Assembly (NCBI GenBank): GCA_021324135.1
Contig: JAJPJO010000349.1
Location: 1-57,865, forward strand
DNA length: 57,865 bases
Origin: Pseudomonadota bacterium
GTDB lineage: Bacteria; Cyanobacteriota; Vampirovibrionia; Obscuribacterales; Obscuribacteraceae
Direction of reading: 5' to 3'
Position numbers and translations under genes: made by a program
Shown: positions 24,867-33,925 of the stretch, piece after piece
Numbering within the stretch: position 1 is the stretch's first letter
How the letters are laid out: every line of letters begins with the position of its first letter
The notes under the pieces: generated by a model
What the model saw: only the letters and a program-made list of their open reading frames with translations
Told to the model about the DNA's origin: nothing
The model's database searches: none

Positions 24867-24926
24867 TTCGTCTTCACCGCCTGGTTGAAAGTCAATACCG
24901 ACATCCGCCTTGCCTCCGCGAAGTGA

Positions 24927-25490
24927 TTAACTGGCAGAGAGCAAGCTGGCAACGCCGGCGTGACGCCAGGGTTCGCCGTACTGGAAGACGTTGTCCGGCA
25001 CATCGCTGACAGGGCGACCATCGCTTCCGTACCAGATGGAGTGGCGGCCCTCGCGCTGCACTGTGTGTTGCTTGCCGTTGAGCAGCAGGACCTTGCGCTT
25101 CACCTCGGTTCTGTCACGGCTGAATCCGGAGGTGACGGCGATACCGGTCGGGAAGTAGACTTCCTCGCGGCTCAGGAAACTGCCATCTTGCTCGCGCCTG
25201 ATGATCGTCCCGATGACCGCTTCCGGTGTGCCAGGTTGAACGACATCGACAGTGCCGAACCAGGTGGCGCCGGAGTCGCTCTGCCAGTTGTTTGAGTTCG
25301 GCTGACGGGTCCAAACAGCACCATCGACATCGACAAAGCGACTAACGAGATCGTTCTCGTCGTAAGCGAGATGCCGCGCTTTGCCGTCGGGATAGCTGAC
25401 CTGTCCCACAAGACCGGCCCTGCCATCGGCGCTGTTCGCCTCCAGGTAGGACACGGTGTACGAAGTAGAATAGCCTCGGCTTCTTGTCAT
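24927..25490 (-). CDS. YD-repeat-like protein fragment, 187 residues
   Basis: GGAGAAG lies 8 bases before the ATG at 25490. Residues 30-65 read VSYPDGKARHLAYDENDLVS then RFVDVDGAVWTRQ, which is the RHS/YD-repeat pattern (YPDGxxxxxxYDxxxxLxxxxDxxG). The remainder has Trp/Gly-rich beta-strand-like stretches (GATWFGTVDVV, SIWYGSDGRPVSDVPDNVFQ). There is no signal peptide. Full RHS proteins are far longer, so this is a short derived member, perhaps a single beta-sheet module. The neighbour downstream may be co-transcribed. Confidence 0.65.
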   Translation of the reverse strand: MTRSRGYSTSYTVSYLEANSADGRAGLVGQVSYPDGKARHLAYDENDLVSRFVDVDGAVWTRQPNSNNWQSDSGATWFGTVDVVQPGTPEAVIGTIIRREQDGSFLSREEVYFPTGIAVTSGFSRDRTEVKRKVLLLNGKQHTVQREGRHSIWYGSDGRPVSDVPDNVFQYGEPWRHAGVASLLSAS

Positions 25491-26379
25491 GTTAGCTTCT
25501 CCTATCTCGGGTGATTACCCTAAGGTTGACACCTGAGCGTTTCTTCGCTCGGTGCTTTCTGGAGTACTGCTTAAGCCTGAGCCCGTTTTACATACCATCG
25601 ATCTTTTCGAGGATGGAACGGACTTAACTTGTTGTTGCTCGGGACTTAAGCTGGAGGGTGAGGAACTTTCTGTTGCAGAAAACTTGAGAGATGGAAACAA
25701 GCTATAAAGTTCCAAGATCTCCAAGCAAGTCAGGTAAATACATGTGAACGGCGGATGAATACTGATCCGCAGAGTTTCTTGCACATGAGGGTTTTAGCCG
25801 AGGATTCCGGCGTTTTTCCCGAATTCGCCAGCGCGGAACTAATATTTTCTTCGCTTTCCGCTGAGGCTTACGCCGCTGTGATTCCGAGCCCTTCTTCATC
25901 TTTTGCTAATGATATCTCCGCAAGCGACACCACCCGCGCTACCACTCGGCAAAAATAATTTGCGGCCACGGATGTCCTCATGGCACGAGCTTGCACTTGT
26001 GCACCTATGCTACCCTCGCTAACCTCTCCCAGATAATATTCTTGACATCGAGGGGTATCAGCTTCACAGAGATAGCTTTAAGGGCTTTTCATTTCTTAGT
26101 TTCTTGACACCTGTCCCTAAAGATCTATCTGTTCCTTTCAGCAGAACGAAATCGCCCCGAAAAATACTGCCTAAACTAGCGCTCCCTGAGCCAGGTTTGA
26201 GGCCGTTTTTTCGCGTGCCCTTGAGCTCCAGCTGCAAAGTACAGGTTCGCTCTTTCTAGACAGCACGTTGCAGACTCCGGCACATAGACGCGCCGGCTGC
26301 GTTTTCACGACGAGTCGTTGTCCGGTTGGGGTCAGGACCCCGATTTGGAGCGGCTCTTAGCAAAAAGACGAGGAAAATT
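25491..26379. other. Long intergenic region
   Basis: About 890 bases between divergent units. TTGACA (near 26103) followed after 16 bases by TATCTG could be a promoter toward the large membrane protein gene, but it is about 240 bases upstream. Short frames here have no ribosome sites. Confidence 0.35.
25535..25550 (-). promoter_or_regulatory. Small hairpin upstream of the YD-repeat-like gene
   Basis: GAGCG and CGCTC flank a 6-base loop 45 bases upstream of the start. It may be part of the leader; the evidence is weak. Confidence 0.25.
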
Positions 26380-28503
26380 ATGCCAAACAATGCTTCTGGT
26401 TCTTCCTCCGGGCACCTTGCGCGCCTGGAGCGGTTCGGAAAACTCAAATGGCTGCTCCTGCCCTTCGCAGTGGTGGTCATGTCATTCTACGAAACGGGGA
26501 AAGACCTGAGTGACAAGGTCTACCACGGTCGTGGATGGTTCGACTTCGGTGCCTGGTTTCAGGCGCTCATCGGCTTCGCTCTTGCCTGCGGCGGTGCCTT
26601 CGCAACATCGACAGGACTGAGCGGCGGACTGGATCTCTCCTGGTTCCTCTGGGTTCCCGCCACCGCCGTCGTCTTCCTGTTCATCCTGTTCATCGGTTAC
26701 CCGGCTCTCTACTTGTCGGTCCTCAAGCCGACAGGCACGAAGCTGAAGGAACTCTTCGATGAGGTGGACAAGCTGGCCAAGGCTCATGCCAAGCCCTTCT
26801 TCAGCGGACTGGTCAACATCGCCAGGGTTCTCCCCGGCTCATCGAGACTATGGGGCTTTGTCGAGGACACGAAGAGCAAGGGCCAGTGGGTCAAGGGCTT
26901 CATGGGCTTCCTGAGCGTCCTCGCTGTTCTCGCTCTGGGCGGCTGGATGGCTCACGGCACCTACCACCTGGTTGCCGGATTCGTGCCGGCTGGGCTCTTC
27001 TGGGGCTGGGCTGCACCAATCGCCGGCGGCTTCCTGGCAGGCGTTTTGACCATCGCCGTGGTCGTCAGCCTGTTCATCATCATGTCGCATGCCGAGCTGT
27101 ATTTCGTCGCCACCGCCCTGACCTGTGGTGGCATATACGGTGCCTTCGGCTGGACGCGGGCCCTGCTCGTCTGGTTCGGGCTGAACCCGCTTTGCGTCTG
27201 GGCGGCGTTGCCGATCGAGCTCGCTCTCGGTCTGGCCTATGTCTACCCCGGGCTGCATGCGCTGCTGAAAACCAACCTCATCAAGCACATCATCGATGGC
27301 ACCAGGTGGTTGGTCGAGCATACCTATGGGGAACGCGACCAGGACTACAACCGCTTCTTCGAGCATGTCGAGACGATCGTGGTTTCACTTCTGGCTGGTG
27401 TTCTGGGTTACTTCGCCTTTGCGTACTGGGGCGTCTTCCCGCTTTCCGTCTGCCTGCTCTTCGGCGCCATCGCTCTGGTCTGGGCTTACCTGGAGATCGG
27501 CGAGTTCATCGTTGATGGTCCGGGAACGGTCTTCGCCGGTCTGGTGGTAGCGGCAGCCGCTGCATTCGGAGCGCACTGGTATCTCCCGGAGGGTGGATCG
27601 GTATCGCTCTGGCTGGGTGTCACGACCATCCATGTCGCCCTGACGAGCAAGGTGTTCTGGACGGCGGTCATCCTCACGGGTGTGCTCACCTTCCTGTTCG
27701 GCTTCACGGCGCTCTATCAGCTCCTGCGAGTGTGCACGATCAAGTGGGCGGCCAAGCCGGCCGGCACCGCTTTGAGCAAGTGGCATTCCGAGGCGCGCAC
27801 CGGATTGCGGCATGTCCGCGACTGGTGGCACAAGCATCTGATCAAGCCCTCCTTCCTCGACGACAGCGATTACGCCAAGGTCTTCCTGCACGGGGCGAAC
27901 CTGGTGATTCTTACTGTCGGCGTGCTGAAGGCGCTGCCGCTCTTGAGCGGTTGGCTGGGGCTGTCAGGCTGGTTCGGTCCTCTCGGTCTGCTGCTGATCG
28001 CCACCCTGGCGCTCGTCGGCTTCATCGCTTACATGGTCGTCGGCAAGGTCCTTCAGGACGCTGGTGTTAGCGCACTGGCCTTCTTCATCGGATTCGTCGC
28101 CTTCGCCCATGGGACTTACGAACTCTACCACCTCCAGCACCATATGTGGTGGCTTGCAGCGCTGGCGGCTGCCTCCGCATCTCTGGTCATCACCTATGTG
28201 TTCCTGCCGCCGGCCTATCTGTTCGTCAAGCTCTTCGCCGATCCTCTCTCGCGCTGGTTCGGACTGGCATGGCTCTTGCCGAATACCTTCAAATTCTTCT
28301 GGGGCTACTTCGAGGCGCTCTGGAAGGTCTTCGTCGGCATTTGCAAGTGGGCGGACGAGCACATCGTTAAGCCGGTCGCCAAACGGGCACGCGCCTTTAC
28401 TGCTCTCCTCAAGGAATTGTGGGACAGCGTCAGAGGCAAGAAGCCCGAACCCAGCCACGGTCCATCCGAGCCGGGCGGCCAGGACGGCGGGCAGTCGCAT
28501 TAA
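26380..28503 (+). CDS. Large multi-pass membrane protein, unknown
   Basis: A 707-residue inner-membrane protein with perhaps 15 or more hydrophobic segments and no recognised domain. Polar helical linkers separate groups of segments (FDEVDKLAKAHAKPF, GERDQDYNRFFEHVETI, HSEARTGLRHVRDWWHKHL), and the C-terminus is cytoplasmic-looking (KKPEPSHGPSEPGGQDGGQ). Recurring His-rich membrane motifs such as AHGTYHLVAG and AHGTYELYHLQHHMWW suggest internal duplication. The ATG at 26380 has GAGGA seven bases upstream, better than the ATG at 26326. Codon use is strongly G+C-ending, like the operon at 41.5-56.3 kb. It is monocistronic with a hairpin after the stop. Function unknown. Confidence 0.75.
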   Translation: MPNNASGSSSGHLARLERFGKLKWLLLPFAVVVMSFYETGKDLSDKVYHGRGWFDFGAWFQALIGFALACGGAFATSTGLSGGLDLSWFLWVPATAVVFLFILFIGYPALYLSVLKPTGTKLKELFDEVDKLAKAHAKPFFSGLVNIARVLPGSSRLWGFVEDTKSKGQWVKGFMGFLSVLAVLALGGWMAHGTYHLVAGFVPAGLFWGWAAPIAGGFLAGVLTIAVVVSLFIIMSHAELYFVATALTCGGIYGAFGWTRALLVWFGLNPLCVWAALPIELALGLAYVYPGLHALLKTNLIKHIIDGTRWLVEHTYGERDQDYNRFFEHVETIVVSLLAGVLGYFAFAYWGVFPLSVCLLFGAIALVWAYLEIGEFIVDGPGTVFAGLVVAAAAAFGAHWYLPEGGSVSLWLGVTTIHVALTSKVFWTAVILTGVLTFLFGFTALYQLLRVCTIKWAAKPAGTALSKWHSEARTGLRHVRDWWHKHLIKPSFLDDSDYAKVFLHGANLVILTVGVLKALPLLSGWLGLSGWFGPLGLLLIATLALVGFIAYMVVGKVLQDAGVSALAFFIGFVAFAHGTYELYHLQHHMWWLAALAAASASLVITYVFLPPAYLFVKLFADPLSRWFGLAWLLPNTFKFFWGYFEALWKVFVGICKWADEHIVKPVAKRARAFTALLKELWDSVRGKKPEPSHGPSEPGGQDGGQSH

Positions 28504-28518
28504 GGCAGCAAAACTGAA

Positions 28519-28548
28519 TCAAAGCCGCGCCCGCATGGGCGGCTTTGA
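28519..28548 (+). terminator. Hairpin after the large membrane protein gene
   Basis: TCAAAGCCGC (28519-28528) pairs with GCGGCTTTGA (28539-28548), 16 bases after the stop. A U-tract is missing. Confidence 0.6.
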
Positions 28549-28855
28549 CCCGGTTGGCAGCCTCGCTTAAGCCGAGCTTGAACAACAAGGTCGGCAGCAG
28601 GGAAGCGCAAGGGTGGCTCGTAAGCCAGGGCTTGAACGCCATGGTTTACAAAACCACCTCTTGCGCTTTCCGACCAACCGATCGCTCTACTATTCCGGTT
28701 CATACTATGATTTCTAGTTTCCCCACTTTGCCAGTTTGCCTGCCAATGTTTCCGGTCTTTGAGGGCACTGTGGCCACTCGCGATCGGACTTTGCATCGCC
28801 TGAAGCAAAAACTAATCACTGCCAATCGGCATATCGGTTATATCTGGATATCACC
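28549..28855. other. Intergenic region before the ABC transporter
   Basis: About 300 bases. It holds the promoter region of the ABC operon, but I could not fix -35 and -10 elements. The overlapping short frames are not supported. Confidence 0.35.
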
Positions 28856-29623
28856 ATGTCAGAACCGGCTGTAGAAGTGCAAAACGTCAAAAAGAACTTC
28901 GGCGAATTCACCGCCGTGGCCGACGTTTCCTTCTCGGTTCCCCACGGACAAATCATCGGACTGCTGGGAGCGAACGGCGCCGGCAAGACCACTCTGATTC
29001 AAATGCTCCTCGGACTGCTCAGCCCAACCTCCGGGAGAATAAACATTCTCGGCATGGATCCCGAGCATCAACGCGTTTCAATCTTGCAGAAGGCAAACTT
29101 CTCATCAGCCTACGTTTCCCTTCCATACAACCTCAAGGTCTACGAGAATCTCGACATCTTCGCCGGTCTTTATGGTGTGAAAAAACGGCGAGAGAAAATC
29201 GAAGGCTTGCTCGAGATGTTCGGAGTGCTTCACTTGAAGGACAGAATGACGGGCCGCCTCTCTTCAGGCGAATCAACCCGGGTGAATTTGTGCAAGGCTT
29301 TGTTGAACGATCCCGAGGTCTTGTTTCTCGATGAGCCCACCGCCAGCCTCGATCCTGATATAGCCGACAAAGTGAGAAAACTGCTCGCTCAATATCGGCA
29401 GAACAATAAAACGACAATCATTTATACATCACACAACATGCGTGATGTGGAAGAGCTTTGTGACAGAATCCTCTTCGTCCACGGAGGCAAGATCATCGCC
29501 GATGGACAAGCCCATGAAGTTCTGAGCCGCTTCGAACAATCATCCCTGGAACAGCTGTTCATCAAGATCGCCAGAGACGGAGATGTTTCAATGCTTGCAG
29601 GAGAGTCGCGCAATGAAGAATGA
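28856..29623 (+). CDS. ABC transporter ATP-binding protein (ABC-2 type)
   Basis: A 255-residue ATPase of an ABC exporter. Walker A is GANGAGKTTL, the signature is LSSGEST (a variant of LSGGQ), Walker B is VLFLDEPTASLD, and the switch histidine lies in YTSHNM. The size and CcmA/DrrA-like pattern fit ABC-2 systems that export lipids, polysaccharides or small drugs. It partners with the permease at 29613, overlapping by 11 bases. A response regulator follows the permease. The cargo cannot be inferred. Confidence 0.93.
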   Translation: MSEPAVEVQNVKKNFGEFTAVADVSFSVPHGQIIGLLGANGAGKTTLIQMLLGLLSPTSGRINILGMDPEHQRVSILQKANFSSAYVSLPYNLKVYENLDIFAGLYGVKKRREKIEGLLEMFGVLHLKDRMTGRLSSGESTRVNLCKALLNDPEVLFLDEPTASLDPDIADKVRKLLAQYRQNNKTTIIYTSHNMRDVEELCDRILFVHGGKIIADGQAHEVLSRFEQSSLEQLFIKIARDGDVSMLAGESRNEE

Positions 29624-30419
29624 TCTCATCAGTTGGCATCGCGTTGCCGCGCTGACCAGGCGTTATGCCTATATTTACTCGAGGAACGGCTTCCGCATTC
29701 TCGACATCGCATTCTGGCCAATCATGGATTTGCTCGTCTGGGGCTGGGTGTCATCCTACCTGCTTACCCGCGAGCATGAGCTACCGCAGATGGTGACTTT
29801 TTTGATCGGCGCCATCATCCTCTTCAACATCCTTTATCGCGCTCAGCAAGGCATCACCGTTTCATTCCTGGAGGACATCTGGTCGAGGAATTTGCTCAAC
29901 ATATTCGCAGCCCCGGTTAGAGCCAGCGAATTTGTCGCCTCGACCTATCTGGTCGGGTTGGCGCAAGCCCTGGTGGTACTATGCGTGATGGCAACAGTAG
30001 CCTGGCTCATGTACGGCTTCGCCCTTACATCGGTCGGCTGGTGCCTGATTCCATTGTTTTTGAACCTGCTTGTAATGGGCTGGTGGCTGGGATTGTTCAC
30101 GACCGCATTAATCTTGCGCTTTGGAAACCAGGCTGAGGCACTGGCTTGGGCGGTTCCATTTCTGGTGCAACCATTGTCTGCGGTATTCTATCCGGTATCA
30201 GTGCTGCCGCCGTTTATCCAACCGCTTTCATTTGCGCTGCCGTCCGCCCATGTATTTGAAGGCATGCGTATGATCCTGCAAAAGCAAGCATTCCCGGAGG
30301 AGCACTTGCTGTACGCTGCCGGGCTGAATCTTTTTTATATGATCGGCGCCGCCTTTTTCTTCGCCCATATGTTCAAACAAGCTAGAAAGCGAGGATTGCT
30401 CAGCAAGCTTGTTTGTTGA
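29613..30419 (+). CDS. ABC-2 type transporter permease
   Basis: A 268-residue membrane protein with six hydrophobic segments, the usual layout of an ABC-2 permease, including the FLVQPLSAVFYPVSVLPPF region typical of the family. The ATG at 29613 has AGGAG about 9 bases upstream and lies inside the end of the ATPase gene, so translation is coupled. The longer frame to 29583 is rejected for that reason. It assembles as a dimer with the ATPase in the inner membrane. Confidence 0.9.
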   Translation: MKNDLISWHRVAALTRRYAYIYSRNGFRILDIAFWPIMDLLVWGWVSSYLLTREHELPQMVTFLIGAIILFNILYRAQQGITVSFLEDIWSRNLLNIFAAPVRASEFVASTYLVGLAQALVVLCVMATVAWLMYGFALTSVGWCLIPLFLNLLVMGWWLGLFTTALILRFGNQAEALAWAVPFLVQPLSAVFYPVSVLPPFIQPLSFALPSAHVFEGMRMILQKQAFPEEHLLYAAGLNLFYMIGAAFFFAHMFKQARKRGLLSKLVC

Positions 30420-30498
30420 ATGCCTGGGCATCGATTATAATCGCATGGGAACGCGCGCATCGAGCTGATTCACTCCTCATCGGAAACAAGGTTACACA

Positions 30499-31233
30499 GT
30501 GAGCAAGCTACTGATAATCGACGATGATGAAGAATTGGTGGCCAGCCTTGTCAGTTGGTTTGAAGCGCAGGGATTTGTCGTCGAGTATGCCCATAACGGC
30601 GGCGACGGACTGCAACTGGCAACTCAGTTCGGTTACGACATCATCATTCTCGATTGGCAACTTCCCGATATCGTTGGCGTCGACGTTCTCTCACGCTTGC
30701 GAAGAAACAACGTCAGCTCAGGCGTTATTTTCTTGACCGGACGCGCGAGCATGGATGACAAAACGAGCGGCTTTGACACCGGTGCCGACGACTATCTTGT
30801 CAAACCGGTCGACATTCGCGAATTGACGGCACGCGTGAAAGCCCTGATGCGCAGACCGCGCAGCTTGCTCAAAGACGTGACGGAAGCGGCCAATCTCAAT
30901 ATCGATCACGGCAAACGAACGGTATCTTTTGAGGGCGAAGAGGTTGCTCTGACTAAAAAAGAGTTGGATGTGCTGCAATTTTTCTTGAGCAATCCGGACA
31001 GATACTTCAGCGCCGCACAACTGCTGGCGGGCGCCTGGCCCTCCGAATCGGAAGGATCGGAGGAAGCGGTGCGAACCTGCATAAAAAAATTGCGCCGCAA
31101 ATTGACGCGCTCCGATGGCGGCTGCCCGCTGAAAACAGTCAAAGGAAGTGGTTACATATTTAGTACCAGATCAAAGCATCGCAGCCGGAGCGCCGGTATT
31201 GAGGGTGGTGCCGATGATGACGCTGAGATCTAG
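30499..31233 (+). CDS. OmpR/PhoB-family response regulator
   Basis: A 244-residue two-component regulator. The receiver has the acidic pocket IIDDDEE, the phospho-acceptor D52 (IIILDWQLP), the Thr/Ser position FLTGRAS and K102 (DYLVKP). The C-terminal winged helix (about 130-225) reads VALTKKELDVLQFFLSNPDRYF, then the recognition-helix region EEAVRTCIKKLRRKL. It starts with GTG at 30499, with AAGG seven bases upstream. No histidine kinase lies in the window. The permease ends 79 bases upstream, so it may be co-transcribed with, or regulate, the ABC pair. A palindromic CGATTATAATCG lies just before it. Confidence 0.92.
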   Translation: MSKLLIIDDDEELVASLVSWFEAQGFVVEYAHNGGDGLQLATQFGYDIIILDWQLPDIVGVDVLSRLRRNNVSSGVIFLTGRASMDDKTSGFDTGADDYLVKPVDIRELTARVKALMRRPRSLLKDVTEAANLNIDHGKRTVSFEGEEVALTKKELDVLQFFLSNPDRYFSAAQLLAGAWPSESEGSEEAVRTCIKKLRRKLTRSDGGCPLKTVKGSGYIFSTRSKHRSRSAGIEGGADDDAEI

Positions 31234-31342
31234 ACTTGTCAAGAAAACATCCTGAAAATATGTAGTTTCCAAGCGCGTTTGGTCGTTTTTCTCGGGCATA
31301 AAACAAATACGGGAAATCACTTACTAATCAACCGAGGTAGTC

Positions 31343-31489
31343 ATGGCTAGCGTCTCGAAGGCACTTTTGTCCTTTTTCAAACAGTTGCTCGCTTCATTCG
31401 TCCCACCCGACAGCGAAAGCGCCTGGGACGATTACAGGCGCGCACGCAGCCTGGCAACTCTGCCCATGCGAACGGACGACCGTTCCTAA
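31343..31489 (+). CDS. Small protein, 48 residues, unknown
   Basis: The ATG at 31343 follows GAGGTAGTC, a good ribosome site. The product begins with a hydrophobic-amphipathic helix (VSKALLSFFKQLLASFVPP) and ends in a charged tail (WDDYRRARSLATLPM, then RTDDRS). It could be a membrane-surface peptide. It lies 109 bases after the response regulator. No homologue is recognised; the ribosome site and clean frame are the evidence. Confidence 0.5.
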   Translation: MASVSKALLSFFKQLLASFVPPDSESAWDDYRRARSLATLPMRTDDRS

Positions 31490-31677
31490 AGCCAAGAATA
31501 GATACTCCCGTTTCTTCTCCTGGCGAGCAGAACTTATCAGCCAATGCTAATCTTATGTAGATGCAGCGCGAGATGGGTATGCTGGATGAAGAAACCAGTC
31601 CATTGCGCGTCACGGCGCTCCGGTCCACCCGAAACCAGTTGCCCTGGTTGCTCTGAAAAAGAAAAAAGGATTAGCTC

Positions 31678-32331
31678 ATGAGATTGAAAGCAACACTGAC
31701 GACAACGATGATTCTGATAGCCACAGCCTCCGCCGCCGCCATTGCGCAAGACAAGGTGGGTCTATACCTCTATGGTGACAGACAACAACGAGGGGGCGAG
31801 GCGATCGCACAGGAAACCGCCCACTTGCATGTCTTCGACGGCTGCAAAGTAAAAGCCTACGATCAAAGCCAGATATGGGCAAACGACACCTGTCAGGTAG
31901 AAGCTTACGGTAACAGTCTCGTATATGCCTTCGCCAACGCCAAGATTCGAGCCTTCGACAACACCCGCATCGTGGCCACAAACCTGGCACAGATAGATGC
32001 AAACGGGAGCTGCAACGTCATCGCCGATCAACACGTCAACGTCAATGCGCACGGCAACGCTTCGGTGCACGCCGAAGACGAGTGCGTCGTCACTGCTGAC
32101 GGCAACTGCACCGTTTTCGCCCAGAAGAAATCAAAAGTCACCGCCAGCGGCAACTGTATCGTCATGGCAATCAATGACAGCGAGATTACTGCCTCCGGAC
32201 ATGTACATGTCAAAGCTTATGAAAACGCCAAAGTCAACGCCAAGGATGATGTCGTTATCGAAGCTTGGGGCAAGAACGTTCATGTCATAGCCGAAGGCGG
32301 AGCCAAAGTCGAGAAGAAGCAGGTCGAGTAG
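31678..32331 (+). CDS. Secreted protein made of short beta-strand repeats
   Basis: A 217-residue protein with a clear Sec signal peptide (cleavage likely after AIAQ, residue 24). The mature part is a run of short repeats of the form V-x-A-x-G/D-N-x-x-V/I, for example VEAYGNSLVYAFANAKIRAF and VNVNAHGNASVHAEDECVV. Such spacing is typical of a right-handed beta-helix or solenoid. Paired cysteines recur (DGCK, DTCQ, GSCN, DECV, GNCT, GNCI), perhaps a ladder of disulfides or metal sites. AAAGGA lies before the ATG at 31678 and a terminator follows. No enzymatic motif is seen; an envelope or surface role is likely. Confidence 0.75.
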   Translation: MRLKATLTTTMILIATASAAAIAQDKVGLYLYGDRQQRGGEAIAQETAHLHVFDGCKVKAYDQSQIWANDTCQVEAYGNSLVYAFANAKIRAFDNTRIVATNLAQIDANGSCNVIADQHVNVNAHGNASVHAEDECVVTADGNCTVFAQKKSKVTASGNCIVMAINDSEITASGHVHVKAYENAKVNAKDDVVIEAWGKNVHVIAEGGAKVEKKQVE

Positions 32332-32378
32332 AATCCGCAACGGAAGTAGAACGGCGACCGTTTCGCACCTTACTTAGA

Positions 32379-32405
32379 GGCAGCCCTTTGCGGGCTGCCC
32401 TTTTC
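32379..32405 (+). terminator. Intrinsic terminator
   Basis: GGCAGCCC (32379-32386) pairs with GGGCTGCC (32392-32399) over a 5-base loop, followed by CTTTTC. It ends the secreted repeat-protein transcript. Confidence 0.8.
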
Positions 32406-32523
32406 TTGCCGAAATCCCGCTGTCCCCCGCCGCACGAGGAACCGCAGGTGGTGGCTTTCTCTAGGGCGGAAAAATCATTATAATCACGGCGTCAGTGTAG
32501 CGAACCGTGGATATTCAACACAT

Positions 32524-33576
32524 ATGCAACAAGCAATGATGAGCGTCAAAGAGGCGGCTGCTTTTTTGGGAGTGGATGAACGAGCGATCAAAGATAGCTT
32601 GATACAAGGCAGGCTCAAGGGGAAGAAACGATCCGTCGGCTGGCGCGAGAAGTGGTTCGTCTACAAGAGCTCGCTGGAAAAGTTCTCCTCCAGCGCCACC
32701 GCCGCTAGTGCCGAGCGCCCCGGACCCCAGAGCGATTCGGGTCAAGAGTATAAGCAGTTTGAACCGACCGAGGAGCAGTCAGAAGGGTTCGCGATCAAGG
32801 AGAACGAAGCAAAGGCAGCGCCGCCCAGGCAGGGCGACGAACATGAAGAGCAATTACGCTCTTTTGAGACAGGGCTCGCTCAAGGCGCCCGAATCCTGAA
32901 CTTCGAGCCCCACGGCGCAGAATATGCGCATATATTCAATGAGCTGGAGGGGCAGAATGAGCAGATCTTCTGGGATCTGACCGAAGAAGCCGAAGCGGAG
33001 ATTGAGCAACCAGACGACTTCGAGAGGGAGGTTCACAACCATGCAGACTCTGCCAGGGATGCGGTTCTTCACTGGCTAGAGCGCGAGAGAAGCAAGCTAG
33101 AGTTGATTGTGGAAGCAGCAACCAAGCCGTTTATCGAAAAGCTCGAGCGAAACGCTCGCGAGCTGCGCGACAAGGATTATCTGTTGCAACAGAGAGAACG
33201 CGAATTAGCCGAGAAAGAAGAGCAATTAAGACTGCTGCCTGACTTGCAGCGTAGCAAGGCAGAGCTGGAGCGTCGCGTCGAGGCCGAACGGCAAGCAGCG
33301 GAAATCTTATTTATTGAGTCAAGCGATCTGAAAACGCGTTTGATGCAAGCCGAGAACGACAACAATGCCTTAAACATGTACCGCGAGAAGGAGCGGGAGC
33401 TGCACGAAGAAAGAATTGCCGAGTTGCAAGACGAGCTCAGAGCGGCTCGAGACCGCCATCTTAGCGATGCTATACAGATGCAAAACGAAATGGCAGTCCT
33501 AAATCAGAAATTGAAAGAGTTGCATTCGATGAGCTGGTGGAAACGCTTATTCCATACTTGTTCGTTCAGAGAGTGA
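32524..33576 (+). CDS. HTH-domain protein with long coiled coil
   Basis: A 350-residue cytosolic protein. Residues 6-60 form an excisionase/MerR-like helix-turn-helix (SVKEAAAFLGVDERAIKDSL, then GWREKWFVYKSSLEKF). A polar linker (60-120) follows. Residues 180-335 are a strongly heptad-patterned coiled coil (for example ERNARELRDKDYLLQQRERE). The last residues SWWKRLFHTCSFRE look like an amphipathic membrane or partner anchor. A DNA- or pole-binding role with coiled-coil oligomerisation, as in DivIVA- or Noc-like proteins, is a guess. A TATAAT-like -10 precedes it (near 32478). Monocistronic. Confidence 0.7.
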   Translation: MQQAMMSVKEAAAFLGVDERAIKDSLIQGRLKGKKRSVGWREKWFVYKSSLEKFSSSATAASAERPGPQSDSGQEYKQFEPTEEQSEGFAIKENEAKAAPPRQGDEHEEQLRSFETGLAQGARILNFEPHGAEYAHIFNELEGQNEQIFWDLTEEAEAEIEQPDDFEREVHNHADSARDAVLHWLERERSKLELIVEAATKPFIEKLERNARELRDKDYLLQQRERELAEKEEQLRLLPDLQRSKAELERRVEAERQAAEILFIESSDLKTRLMQAENDNNALNMYREKERELHEERIAELQDELRAARDRHLSDAIQMQNEMAVLNQKLKELHSMSWWKRLFHTCSFRE

Positions 33577-33692
33577 TGATGCTGCAGTCGATATAAACCC
33601 TTGCGCCATCCGAACGTACAAATCAAGAAACTTGAGAGCCATGACACCGAGAGACGTGGCAGCCACAGGACTAATTCGACACTTTTTTTGCT

Positions 33693-33797
33693 GAAAGTGG
33701 TCACATATGACCATTTAACTCTTTGCATCCAGGCGTTTTTTTGCCAAAAAAGAGACAGATGTGACACCTTTTGAACGAAAAGTGGTCATATAAGTCC
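33693..33797. repeat. Imperfect direct repeat with palindromic core
   Basis: GAAAGTGGTCACATATGACC (33693-33712) recurs as a close variant at 33777-33797 (GAAAAGTGGTCATATAAGTC then C). The first copy contains the palindrome GGTCA-CATA-TGACC. Paired sites of this kind may bind a protein, but the location after two genes argues for caution. Confidence 0.6.
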
Positions 33798-33801
33798 AGC
33801 T

Positions 33802-33905
33802 CCAAAAGCCGAGATTCGAGAGCCAAAGGTCGAAGGGTCGAGGCTCAAAAAGCGAGAGCCAAAAGTCGAGAGCCGAGTTCGAACAGTCGAGATTCGCAAC
33901 TCGAG
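33802..33905. repeat. Degenerate low-complexity repeat
   Basis: Variants of GTCGAGAGCCAAAA recur about seven times without fixed spacing. It does not encode a supported protein. Confidence 0.55.
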
Positions 33906-33925
33906 AATAAATTGCAAGCAAAAGA

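Noticed and set aside
32465..32490. A third Fur-like site (AAATCATTATAATCACGG)
   Set aside because: It matches the consensus poorly when aligned and is better explained as a TATAAT promoter element.
33660..33910. A CRISPR-like array
   Set aside because: Only one pair of 20-base direct repeats is present and the following units are degenerate without regular spacers; no cas gene is in the window.
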